Shown here: piece after piece, positions 1 to 9,779 of the stretch
How positions within the stretch are numbered: position 1 is the stretch's first letter
Layout: each line of letters begins with the position of its first letter
DNA from: Valencia hispanica
Taxonomy: Eukaryota; Chordata; Actinopteri; Cyprinodontiformes; Valenciidae
Assembly (NCBI GenBank): GCA_963556495.2
Contig: OY747710.1
Coordinates: 4,464,501 to 4,528,500 of the forward strand
Reading direction: 5' to 3'
Length of the DNA: 64,000 nt
Notes under the pieces: model-generated
Told to the model about the DNA's origin: nothing
Databases searched by the model: none
Seen by the model: only the letters and a program-made list of their open reading frames with translations
Translations under genes and position numbers: made by a program

Positions 1-94
1 GTGAGTTTCTCCCAGAAACTCGCGTCTTTTCCCCCGTGCCAGGGAAGGAAAGATGGGGTCCCTCCTAGCGCTGTCTGGCTGAAAGCCCAAACTG

Positions 95-181
95 GCGAGA
101 GCGAGAAGGCCGGCGGCAGGGCCTTATATAACCTCTTCTTTTTCTGTTGGAGCTAGAATGTGGGTTAGCGCCACCCAATGG
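95..181 (-). promoter_or_regulatory. Candidate minus-strand core promoter (CCAAT + TATA)
   Basis: Read on the minus strand, an ATTGG (inverted CCAAT) motif at 175-179 is followed about 45 bp later by the palindromic TATA motif TTATATAA at 124-131, then by a GC-rich stretch that could be a leader. The order and spacing fit a TATA promoter reading out of the left edge. On the plus strand the order would be wrong. It could equally be the U3/R part of an unrecognised LTR, or chance. No transcript evidence is available. Confidence 0.25.
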
Positions 182-224
182 CTGTGTGTGTCGCAACAAG
201 TGTCTCTGACATAAATAGCGATCA

Positions 225-768
225 TTGTATTTGTTTCTGTCCCTAATGGGGGGTGTTTCAGACAGCATGTGTAGAAATCGGATGATATGTAGAAGGCCTG
301 TTTATACGGAAATATGTCATCTTAGTTTAACAGAGCAGAAAAAAATTATTGAGGTTGCAGTAGTACCCAATATGGCTCCCACTCATAAAAACTATAGTCA
401 AAGATTTTATAAAAAATTTATTAGCATTTCTGACAGTTTCTATCACCTTAAATGAGTAATGCATAATCTCTTGTTCTTGAACAAGCTATTTTAGTGTTAG
501 AATGCAAAAAGTATAGAGAAATATGTATTGGCTTGTATTGCTAATGATAGTTAGCATGGTCACCAACCACATTAGCACATCCCTCTTGCTTTCTGATTAC
601 AGGTAGAACATGCTTAACTCATTTCATTGTTTGGTTTGGTCATTGGTGTCATTTCTAGATCTGGGTTCTGACTTTCTAAAGTAACGAAGCACAGCATAAA
701 GTAATGTAACATGAGCTCAGGTTCTTGAAGTGGTGTCAAATCGCTTCAAACACTCAGTGGGTTTACAT
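225..768. other. No recognisable feature
   Basis: AT-rich sequence with short open frames only. I see no splice-bounded coding interval, transposon end or tandem repeat. Confidence 0.5.
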
Positions 769-2400
769 GCAAGGCGAATGTATTTTATAGAGCACACTGT
801 CAGCAACAAGGCAATTTGAGGTGCTTTACATGATTTGGGTAAAAAATAAAAGCAACAATAAAAACAGAAAAGACAACATCGAAGACATAAAGAACATTAA
901 AACATACTGCTGTTAAGACAACTCAGCTATTATTAATCACTTACTCAAAGGCAGCTCTAAACAGATGGGTTTTTGCCTTTATTTAAAGGAACTCAGTGTT
1001 TCAGCAGCTTTGCAGTGATCTGGAAGTTTATTCCAGATAAGGGGAGCATAGAAGCTGAAAGCTGCTTCTCCATGTTTGGTTCTGATTCTAGGGATGTTGA
1101 GTAGAATATTGAGGACCTGAGTGTTCTGGGGTGGGGATCCGGACAACAGATCTTCAACATATTTTGGTGCTAAGCCGTTCCATGATATATAAACTAGTAA
1201 AAGTATTTAGAAGTCTATTCTCTGAGCTACAGGGAGCCAGTGTAAGGACTTTAGAACTGGGGTGATGTGCTCTACTTTCCTGGTTCTAGTGAGGAACACG
1301 AGCAGCAGCGTTCTGGATCAGCTGCAGCTGTCTGATTGACTTTTTAGGCAGACCTGTGAAGACGCTGTTGCAGTAATCAATCCGACTAAAGATAAATGCA
1401 TGGATGAGTTTTTCGAGGTCCTATTGCGACATCAGTCCTTTAATCCTAGAAATGTTCTTCAGGTGATAGAAGGTTGACCTTGTTATTGCCTTTATGTGAC
1501 CCTGGAGGTTCAGGTCTGAGTCCATTACTACACCTAGATTTCAGGCCTGATCAGTAGTTTCTAGCTGGATTAACTGAAGCTGTGTGCTGACTCTTGATCG
1601 TTCCTCTTTAGGTCCAAAAATAATTACCACAGTTTTATTTCTGTTCAGCTGGAGAAAGTTATGACACATCCATCCATTGATTTGCTCAATGCATTTACTT
1701 AGGGTTTGGATAGGTTCAAAGTCACCTTGTGACATCATAATGGAGAGCTGAGTATCATCTGCATAGTTATGGTAGCTAATCTTATTGGTTGTTATAATCT
1801 AGGCTAGTTGGAGCATGTAGATATTAAATAAGAGGGGGCCCCGGATGGAGCCCTGGGGGACCCCACATGTGATTTCTGTTCGTTCTAATGAAAAGTTCCC
1901 TATTGAAACACAGAAGTCCCTGTTCTTTAGGTAAGACTCAAACCAGCCAAGTACTGTAGCAGGGAGTCCGACCCAGTTCTCCAGTCGTTCCAATAATATA
2001 TCATGATCAACAGTGTCAAATGCTGCACTGAGGTCCAACAGAACCAGCACTGTGATTCTACCACAGTCTGTATTTATGCGGATGTCACTGAAAACTTTGA
2101 CGAGGGCAGTCTGTAAAGCCCTTTGAACTGCATTTTTGTTTTGTATGAAAAGCGTTTTATAAAGTTTGATTGATTGTTAGGAAGCTATTTAACTGCTGAA
2201 ACAGCTTTTTCAGTAATCTTCCTGATGAATGGAAGATTAGAGATTGGCCTGTAGTTCTGGATTAACGTGTTGTCCAGGTTGTTCTTTAGTAGTGGTTTGA
2301 TAACTCCTGGGGGGTTTTTGCCTGGGGGAAAAGACCAGATGACAGGAATGATTTCACTAATTTACTCAGGTCAGGCCCAATGACCGGAGGTTTAGTCAGT
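769..2400 (-). mobile_element. L2/Maui-type LINE, 5'-truncated copy
   Basis: A non-LTR retrotransposon on the minus strand. Its 3' end lies near 769, where the element's CCTTG-type tail and the 'gtgctttacatgattt' block seen in the copies at 4250 and 54250 appear. Upstream on the minus strand, 1799-2050 encodes the reverse-transcriptase core with LDLSAAFDTVDHDILLERLE and GVPQGS, and 1541-1738 encodes the following segment with NRNKT and FGPKEE. Stops and frameshifts separate these pieces, so the copy is dead. The segment from about 2100 to 2180 does not fit the LINE and looks like an inserted retroposon tail. The left boundary is clear from comparison with the other copies; the right boundary is approximate. 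Confidence 0.85.
2100..2182 (+). mobile_element. Short retroposon 3' tail inside the LINE
   Basis: The sequence reads 'aaagccctttgaactg...tgaaaagcgttttataaagtttgattgattg', the form of many vertebrate LINE/SINE 3' ends with a short terminal repeat (TTGA type). It interrupts the minus-strand L2 coding homology just upstream of the LDLSAAFD block. The source family is not identified. Confidence 0.4.
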
Positions 2401-2409
2401 TTCTTTATG

Positions 2410-3866
2410 CACTAAAGACATGCAAGACTATTGAAATGAGTGACTTAAAGCGGCAGCTATAGCCAGCTAATTGATTTTACTGATCTGCTTTACCATGCCC
2501 TATTTCTCAGGGGAGAGACAGATTGTTTATTGGCCAAGGAAGCTAAAGAGAGCGTGATGGCAATGTAGAAAACAAATATTGATCTGATTCAGAACCTGCT
2601 TGTATATTAGCCAACCTCTGCATTTCAGAAAGATTATGACTTTATTAGTTTTTCTGCAGAATGGAATTTAAACTTCTACAAATACAGTATGATCAGCAGC
2701 ATCGCCACTGAATGTGACTGCTGTGACAACATGGCATTTTACTAGGAATTTTAATGCATAAATATGTAGGATTTAGACCATATGGTGCACATATATAGAG
2801 CTGTACATTTAGTTTTATAATCTGGTGTACTGATATTAGATTACATAATTAAAGTAATAATTTCTATCGTGTGAAAAGAGGTTTTAATCTAACTCTATCT
2901 TTATCAGAGAGGATTTCTCATTAAAGCACCTCATTAAAGTAACAATGGGGGAAATGAAATGACCACTTCACACTGAGCCAGTTCTTCGTTCAGTTTTCCT
3001 CTCACAGCTAATGCACTACCTTCAGGGTTGCTATGGCTGCAAATAACATAATACTATTTCTGTAACAGCTTCTGCAGTGTTTTAAAATTCCCACAGAGTT
3101 TACCTTGATGGCTCAAAGACTTTACATCCAGCAGTTCTGTAACCGTTATTATCGCATAAATTACTTTGTCCTTCTGCATTGGCTCCAACTGCAGAAGTTC
3201 TCAAACTGTCTGTTTCACACCTGGGAGACGGTTTCATTTGGCAAAAGGTTAAACGTTGGATAAGTGAGTCGTCAGTCCTGGGGAGTACAGTGCAAAGGTT
3301 TAGGCTAATTTGTTTAAACTTTCATTTTGTTACTTAAAGAGATAGGCAGAACTTGAATGGACTTTGCTGGTTCTTCTGAATAGGAACAAGTTATAATAGA
3401 CACTATAGATTTTAAGTGTAACCCTATATTTCCATTGTGGATCGTGGGCTATTATTCTTGTGGAAGGATTTCTGGGTTCTAGGTGGAATGTGGTGCCAGA
3501 GTATCCGTCCGTGGTCAAGACTTTAAAGCAGGTGGACAGAAACTGCATCTGTTGGGACAGAATCGTACAAGCAGGCAGTGATCTTTTTGCCCTTAGATGT
3601 ATCATGACAGAGAGTCATGCCAGTACAAGGTCTAGAGTCTTGGGGATTGTTTTGGAGCTAAACACATATTAGGGGGGTACCAAGAGCACTGTTGAGTCAC
3701 AAGTAAGTTCACACCAAAGAGGGTTTTACATCATAGCTGATTCAGCTACATTCTTAATTGCTCTTAGTCATTTTGGCTACCACATGTGTAAACATCAGTG
3801 TTAGCTGTAATAGTAAACATTTCTTTTGCACTTTGCCCTGTTCCAAACAATGGATGCACTTATATA
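2410..3866. other. No recognisable feature
   Basis: AT-rich single-copy-looking sequence. Short open frames at 3330-3672 run on both strands, have no recognisable domain and are not bounded by good splice sites. Nothing is called. Confidence 0.5.
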
Positions 3867-4249
3867 TACAGGGGGGTAAAAAAGTATTTAGTCAGCCACC
3901 AATTGTGCAAGTTCTCCCACTTAAGAAGATGAGAAAGGCCTGTAATTTTCATCATAGGTATACCTCAACTATGAGAGACAAAATGAGAAAAAAGAAAATC
4001 CAGAAAATCACATGATCTGATTTTTAAAGAATTTATTTGCAAATTATGGTGGAAAATAAGTATTTGGTCATCTAGAAACAAGTAAGATTTCTGGCTCTCA
4101 TAGACCTGTAACTTGTTCTATAAGAGGCTCCTCTGTCTTCTACTTGTTACCTGTATTAAAATCACCTGTTTGAACTCGTTATCAGTATAAAAGACACCTG
4201 TCCACAACCTCAGTGAGTCACACTCCAAACTCCACTATGGCCAAGACCA

Positions 4250-5176
4250 AAGGCAAGGCAAGGCAATTTTATTTGTATAGCACACTTTCAACAGCAGGGT
4301 AATTCAAGGTGCTTTACATGATTTGATGATTAAACAAAAAACAAAAAACAAAACAAACAGACATGGAATATAACATTGGAAATTAAAAGTAAAAGAAACA
4401 CATATTACACATGATACACAAAAAAGCAAGAGAGCATGAACACATTTCATACATATGACATCAAGCATTTACTCGAAGGCAATTCTAAACAGATGGTTTT
4501 TAGTCTCGATTTAAAGCAGTTCAGAGTTTCAGCAGCTCTACACTCGTCAGGAAGTCTGTTCCAGATAAGGGGAGCATAGAAACTGAAAGCTGCTTCTCCA
4601 TGTTTAGTTCTGAGTCTAGGGATGTTTAGTAGGCTAGAGTTGGAGGAACTCAGTGGTCTTGGTGGTTGGTACCGTGACAACAGGTCTTCAACATATTTTG
4701 GTGCTAAGCCATGTAATGATTTATAAACTAGTAGGAGTATTTTGAAGTCTATTCTCTACAGGGAGCCAGTGTAAGGACTTTAGAACTGGGGTGATGTGCT
4801 CTACTTTCCTGGTTCTAGTGAGGAACACGAGCAGCAGCGTTCTGGATCAGCTGCAGCTGTCTGATTGACTTTTTAGGCAGACCTGTGAAGATGCTGATGT
4901 AGTAATCAATCCGACTAAAGATAAACGCATGGATGAGTTTTTCGAGGTCGTGTTGTGACATCAGTCGTTTAATTCTAGAAATGTTCTTCAGGTGATAGAA
5001 GGCTGACCTTGTTATTGCCTTTATGTGACCCTGGAGGTTCAGGTCTGAGTCCATGACTACACCTAGGTTTCAGGCCTGATCAGTAGTTTCTAGCTGTATT
5101 AACTGAAGCTGTGTCCTGACTCTTGATTGTTCCTCCTTGGGTCCAAAAATAATTACTTCTGTTTTGTTTCTATTCA
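4250..5176 (-). mobile_element. L2/Maui-type LINE copy inserted in the Tc1 element
   Basis: This minus-strand LINE starts at its 3' tail (repeated GCAAGG on the plus strand) and extends through the C-terminal coding region. 4447-4680 encodes the conserved end (RLRTKHGEAAFSFYAPLIWN...LPDECRAAE) and 4815-5054 the block with [18 protein letters not shown] and [18 protein letters not shown]. It is 5'-truncated in the NRNKT region. It is flanked on both sides by Tc1 sequence that would be contiguous without it, so it inserted after the Tc1 element. It is highly similar to the copy at 54249-55380. Confidence 0.88.
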
Positions 5177-5179
5177 GAG

Positions 5180-5538
5180 ATGTCAAAGGACACCAGAAAC
5201 AAAATAGTAGACCTGCACCAGGCTGGGAAGACTGAATCTGCTATAGGTGAGCAGCTTGGTGTGAAGAAATCAAATGTGGGAGCAATTATGGAAAATGGAA
5301 GCCATACTAGACCACTGATAATCTCCCTCGATCTGGTGCTCCACGCAAGATCTCACCCCATGGGGTCAAAATGATCACAGGAACAGTGAGCAGAAATCCC
5401 AGAACAACACGGGGGACTAGTGAATGACCTGCAGAGAGCTGGGACCAAAGTAACCAAGGCCACCATCAGTTACACACTACGCCGCCAAGGACTTCAATCT
5501 TGCAGTGCCAGACGGGTCCCCCTGCTTAAGCCAGTACA
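5180..5538 (+). pseudogene. Tc1 transposase, N-terminal DNA-binding part only
   Basis: The open frame at 5180-5374 begins [20 protein letters not shown] and continues with GEQLGVKKSNVGAIM, the first helix-turn-helix of the paired-like DNA-binding domain of Tc1-family transposases. After about residue 40 the frame shifts, but nucleotide homology continues to about 5538. The DDE catalytic domain is absent, so the fragment cannot cut or join DNA. The start codon sits just past the end of the inserted LINE. Confidence 0.8.
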
Positions 5539-5545
5539 GGGGTGG

Positions 5546-5548
<3 letters not shown>

Positions 5549-5636
<88 letters not shown>
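5549..5636. repeat. (TA)n microsatellite, 88 bp
   Basis: Uninterrupted alternating AT. It begins about where Tc1 homology ends, so the expansion may have replaced or followed the missing Tc1 right end. Confidence 0.98.
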
Positions 5637-5639
<3 letters not shown>

Positions 5640-5677
5640 CCAAGCCGGCTGAGAACTTCTCAGAGTTGTTTTTGTTC

Positions 5678-6040
5678 TCACTGCGAACAAGTCCCTAAAC
5701 CGCTCGCACAACGCATGAGTCTGAGTGGTAACAGCACGGCCATCCCTTCGTTGAGCTCAGGCAGCTTGCCAATTGCTGCCGACAGCTTTTGAAACCTGCG
5801 ATACATCAGGAATCCACCCATACCTAACAGCAGAAACCCGGTAATCATGAATCCAATTATATAAACGTCTTCAACGTCCTCCACGGAAAGCAGCGACAAA
5901 CACATGTTCAACCACCTCTCCCAGGAATCCATAACGTATCCAGTCGCATGCGTTCCTTTAGGACATGAAGGTCCTCCTTTAGCCGTTCCACGGGTAGAAA
6001 ATTTGATCAATTGCATTAAGAGAGCAGCTACCAGATCCAT
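5678..6040 (-). CDS. Unassigned 120-residue ORF with one membrane segment
   Basis: An open minus-strand frame of 120 codons begins [20 protein letters not shown], with PSCPKGTH near residue 25-32 and [20 protein letters not shown] near 38-57. A hydrophobic segment, [20 protein letters not shown] at about 59-78, is followed by a basic YRRFQKL stop-transfer-like sequence. The pattern suggests a small single-pass membrane protein with an ectodomain or lumenal N-terminus. Local GC and codon texture are more gene-like than in the neighbouring AT-rich DNA. I do not recognise the family. It may be a small host gene or retrocopy, or an accessory protein of a transposon that is otherwise lost. The AT microsatellite begins about 40 bp beyond its stop. 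Confidence 0.35.
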
Positions 6041-6374
6041 GGCTGTGCTTTGGAGGGAAATGCAGAGAGAGGCTCCAGTTGAGCGACTCTGTTACCGCTC
6101 TGCCTTCTTGGCTGTAAATCAAAGAATATTAACTTGGTAAATCAGTAGCGACTTTGTTAATTAATGTGCTCAGCTAGTGCTGAAGCGGCACCTGCGAATT
6201 AAAGTACAGAAATATAATATAAAAAAAAATGGAGCACAGACGGTCTGTTAGTGCAATCAATACCACAGCAAGCCCTCTTTGTCCAATAAGAGGACGATTA
6301 ACATCCGAACAAGAATAAACATGGCGGACGCAACTGATGATCAAGTTCAGAGAAGCAAAATGGCAGAGACTGTT
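6041..6374. other. Short intergenic stretch, possible 5' region
   Basis: It lies between the unassigned ORF and a LINE tail. It holds 'aacatggcggacgca' at about 6318, which resembles a translation start (MADATDDQVQ) but runs straight into the LINE tail, so no gene is called. Confidence 0.3.
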
Positions 6375-7410
6375 ATAATAATAATAATAAACTTTATTTA
6401 TAGAGCGAATTTCATTCAAAAAATGCAATTCAAAGTGCTTTACAGAATAACACCCCCCCCACAAATTTAAACATAATTATACTACCCTCCCCCCAATCCT
6501 ATCCCCATGTGCATTAAAGAGCAACATTGAAAGGAGATTAAAATAGAAAGTAGGATGGACATTGGGCCGAGTACAGATGTGCCAGGTTGGGTAAGGAAAC
6601 GTCATCAAGGGAGCCATCTGCCCCAGCAGCAGCGGGTCAACAGCAGCAGCCGAGGCACCGACCCAGGGCGTCCAGAGGAGGGGAGGCCAGGATTGTGACC
6701 TCCACCCAAACACCACCTGGAGAGCACCCAGGCAGCTACAGCCGACCACTGCTCCCAGGGCAGAGGGCTCCCATAGAGGAAACACTGGAACGATGTGTCT
6801 ATGTTTTGTTTTTGTTTTTTTGTTTTTATCCGTGTAAAACAGCCTAACATGTTAAAATACACAAATAAATAAATAAATAGATCGATAGGTAGGTAAATTA
6901 ATAAATAAATTAAATTAAATTAACGAGATAAGTACAAGACCAAGTAGTAAAACACTGATCAATAAAAGCATGAAAAGCAAATAACAGGCAGTAAATAGTA
7001 ATCAGTTAATTAAAAGCTAGGCTAAAAAAGGTTAAAAAGGTGAGTCTTGAGCCTACTTTTAAAAACATGAACGTTCTCTGCGGCCCTGAGGTCCTCAGGC
7101 AGCCTGTTCCAGAGATGAGGGCCATAATAATGGAAAGACGCCTCACCATGAGTGTGTGTCCTGACTTTTGGGATGACAAGTAGACGGCTGCCAGAGGAGC
7201 GCAGAGACCGCGAAGGTTCATATGGTAAAAGCAGCTCTGATAGATAAGAAGGCGCAAGACCATTAAGACACTTAAAGACCATTAAAAGAACCTTAAAAAC
7301 GATCCTAAGACACACGGGGAGCCAATGCAGTGATTCTAAGACAGGTGTAATGTGTTCCCGTCTCCTGGTCTTCGTCAGGACACGTGCTGCTGAATTTTGT
7401 AGGAGTTGTA
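6375..7410 (-). mobile_element. LINE fragment (L2/CR1-group) with (TTA)n tail
   Basis: The minus-strand 3' terminus is at 6375 with an ATA/TTA repeat tail following 'ctataaataaagttta'. A GC-rich 3' untranslated region and a TAAA-rich low-complexity stretch (6860-6920) follow. The coding homology at 7022-7315 encodes the C-terminal part of the polyprotein: NGLAPSYLSELLLPYEPSRS, then RTHTHGEASFHYYGPHLWN and LPEDLRAAENVHVFKSRLKT. Homology continues through LQLLQNSAARVL at about 7330-7405 and then stops. It is a different family from the copies at 769, 4250 and 54249, whose tails end in CCTTG repeats. Confidence 0.78.
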
Positions 7411-9338
7411 AACCTCTTTTGGCCGGCAGAGTTTTCCCCTTGGGGGCACTACACCATTTTGAAACTAAGCATAAAATATGTGGGCCTGATCGTATTATGA
7501 GTTTTATGTGGACTCAAGTTTCTGAACTGGGATGAATTTTAATAAACTCAAAAACAACTGTCAGGAAATCAAACCAGGGAACACAAAAAAGGGTTGAAAG
7601 TGTTGCAATTTGGAGAACAGTTACAAATATAACAGAATAGATGGAGTGCGAGCAAATAAACACAAACATAAACAAAGCACATAGCATAATTTGTCTTAAG
7701 TGCCACTCTTCTCAGTTACTGCAAAAAACATTAAGGTTTCATAGGCATCAACAGGTGCTTATGAGAAACATTGAGGGAACTGATTTTTAGAACTATTGGA
7801 TTTCTTTTAATATAAATCTAGGTAAAAGCAACGCAGCAAATCAGATCTGCTTCCACCTCCAGGTACAGCTGAGCCTGAACATAACACTTCATTCTAAATA
7901 CTGGAGCTGTGAATTGCATGCTAATTTTTTTTTTTTTAAATGCTGTTTGTGCCAGGCATCTGCCAGGTGTGAATGTGTGCAAGTCAGTGTGAAGCAGGGT
8001 GTAGCTGAGCGCACAAATTCAGCAAATTTTAGGAAAGTATATAACTGCAGTAAGAGAATCACTGCCATCTTGTGAGAAGGTGATGCCTGTGTGGACTAGT
8101 TTAGATCCCGGAGGGGTTTAAACATATTTACCAGCTGTTGGAAGCAGTTTATTTCCCACTGGTGCATATGCAGATGTGCCAGACCTCCAGAGAGCCGCAG
8201 GGGAAACCGTCAAATGAACTGATACCGTCTGATGTGGCACATATGAAGGCATGTCAGTCTGCCTGCTTCTTTTGATACGTGTCGACATCATAACGATGAT
8301 GATGCATTTGTAATGCTGCTACAAAGTATTCCGACCCCTAGAGGTAAACATAAAAAAGATTTCAACAACCGTAATGTTGCTGTTTTTTCCTACTTGAAAA
8401 TGCAACAAGGGAAGAAACACAACATGGTTCTTAAGTTTAAACAGTTAGTTTTTAACTTCTTTAAGGATAAAACAACAAAATTCCTGAGTAAAAACGTTAC
8501 TGAACGGAGGTAGGCTCTGTTGAAGGAAAGACTTTTTAATGATCTGCAAGCTTCATTTTGAAAGGCCAACAAAAACCAACATTTTATGCCAAATTTTGGT
8601 CACTAGTGGAACCTAAAGCCCTTTTAACATTATAGTTCTGCAATAAATCCACCACCATAAACCTCCCATTATGGACAACTTTGTCGTTTTAAAATGTAGA
8701 GGAACATCCGGGGAAATCATAGGCCTTGTGACCTTAACATTCTTGCAATTTTCGCCCGAAATGTAAAAAAAACAGCAACAAAAAAAATACCCAAATTAAA
8801 GTGAAAGCTGTTCTTGAAGCATTCTGAGTAGAGGCATGGCTAGGGTCTCTTTGGAAAGAAAACACTCTGAGGTTTCAGAATCCGTCTAAGTATTATTGTT
8901 ACCAAGTAATATGTTTTTGAAAATTAGTCAGAATCATAACTGTACCTTCTTTAACAAAGCTCCACTGCTTCCTCTATGCTGTATTTTGTTTTAGAAGTGT
9001 GTTTTGCCACATTGCTAAAAGGATCTCTCACTGATGCATAACTGTGCGTAATAATCTAACATCTGTGTTTGGATAAGTCATTTTATGCCTGGTGAATGCA
9101 AGTCCAGTGACAAAGCCCACCCCTCATGTGAGATTCTGTGTTTACAGCATTCCATTGGCTATAAGATGGATCAATAATCTTTATTGTGCGCCGCGATTGG
9201 TTTGAACTACGCACGGAGTAATGACGGAGGTACTTTTCACCCATCAGATATTGGTTGAAGATTTGCCACAGCAGAGGGGGGTAACCCTTCAACCATTGGA
9301 TCAAGATAACAATCAAAACACTTCCATGAAATGCGCAG
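7411..9338. other. Unassigned, probably transposon-derived
   Basis: The LINE homology ends abruptly at 'cctcttttggccggcagag'. The far side of this block (9777) ends 'ggcaagaggttaaa', so the whole 7411-9777 interval might be one TTAA-type element, but the two ends match only over about eight bases. No coding domain is visible. Confidence 0.3.
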
Positions 9339-9777
9339 TTAAATTTGTAGGCTAACATTAACATGCTAATGGAAGCTAGGATTAAAAAAATGTAGGTCGC
9401 GTTTGGGGATTTACAAAGATTTTTTGTGGAGGATTATGTTGGCTAACGATGACTAACTATTTAATTGGATGACATTAATTGGACCCTTGCAAAAACACAG
9501 TTTTTCTTCGAGATGGCTCGGTTCGGTCTATGATTGGAGGATACGAATGGCGAGTTGGGCATTATTTTGTTTTCTGAGTGGTTTGGCAAAAACGCTTGCT
9601 GAGTCGGCAGTAATAATTGGATCCTCAATTGGCATACATCAATCACAAGACTCACAGTTTTCCAATGATGTATAACATGTATATGTGCTTGGAATGGATG
9701 TCGAGAAAAAAGGCAGTTTTGACCCTGAAGTATGCTCCGTCCCACCCGCAGGACATAGGAACGGCAAGAGGTTAAAG
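9339..9777 (+). repeat. Interspersed repeat, copy 1 of 2 (other copy 23064-23470)
   Basis: The stretch from about 9350 ('ctaacattaacatgctaat') to 9715 ('aaaaaaggcag') aligns with the reverse complement of 23064-23470. Shared landmarks are 'gacattaa.tggacccttg', a 'tttggcaaaa/tttgtcaaaa' block and 'aatgatgtat.a...tatatgtgc'. It ends near a TTAA at 9771-9775. The family is unassigned. Confidence 0.5.
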
Positions 9778-9779
9778 GT

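Larger units (their letters stand above)
3869..5538 (+). mobile_element. Tc1-like DNA transposon, split by an L2 LINE and 3'-truncated
   Basis: The left terminal inverted repeat starts at 3869 with CAGGGGGGTAAAAAAGTATT directly after a TA dinucleotide, as expected for Tc1/mariner targets. The 5' untranslated part runs to about 4249 ('ccactatggccaagaccaaag'), is broken by an L2 LINE, and resumes at 5177 with the transposase N-terminus. Homology stops near 5538 ('ttaagccagtacagg') at the edge of a TA microsatellite, so the catalytic domain and right terminal repeat are missing. Only the left end is present, so the element cannot be mobilised. Confidence 0.85.

Noticed and set aside
1..10. GTGAGTTTCT as a plus-strand splice donor
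   Set aside because: It matches the donor consensus, but no upstream exon can be seen and the only supported gene is on the minus strand.
5505..5792. Open frame with a long I-Y repeat
   Set aside because: Translation of the TA microsatellite joined to flanking sequence.
7411..9777. A single 2.4-kb TTAA-type element
   Set aside because: The two ends share only about eight inverted bases, and the left flank is GTAA rather than TTAA, so the boundaries are not supported.
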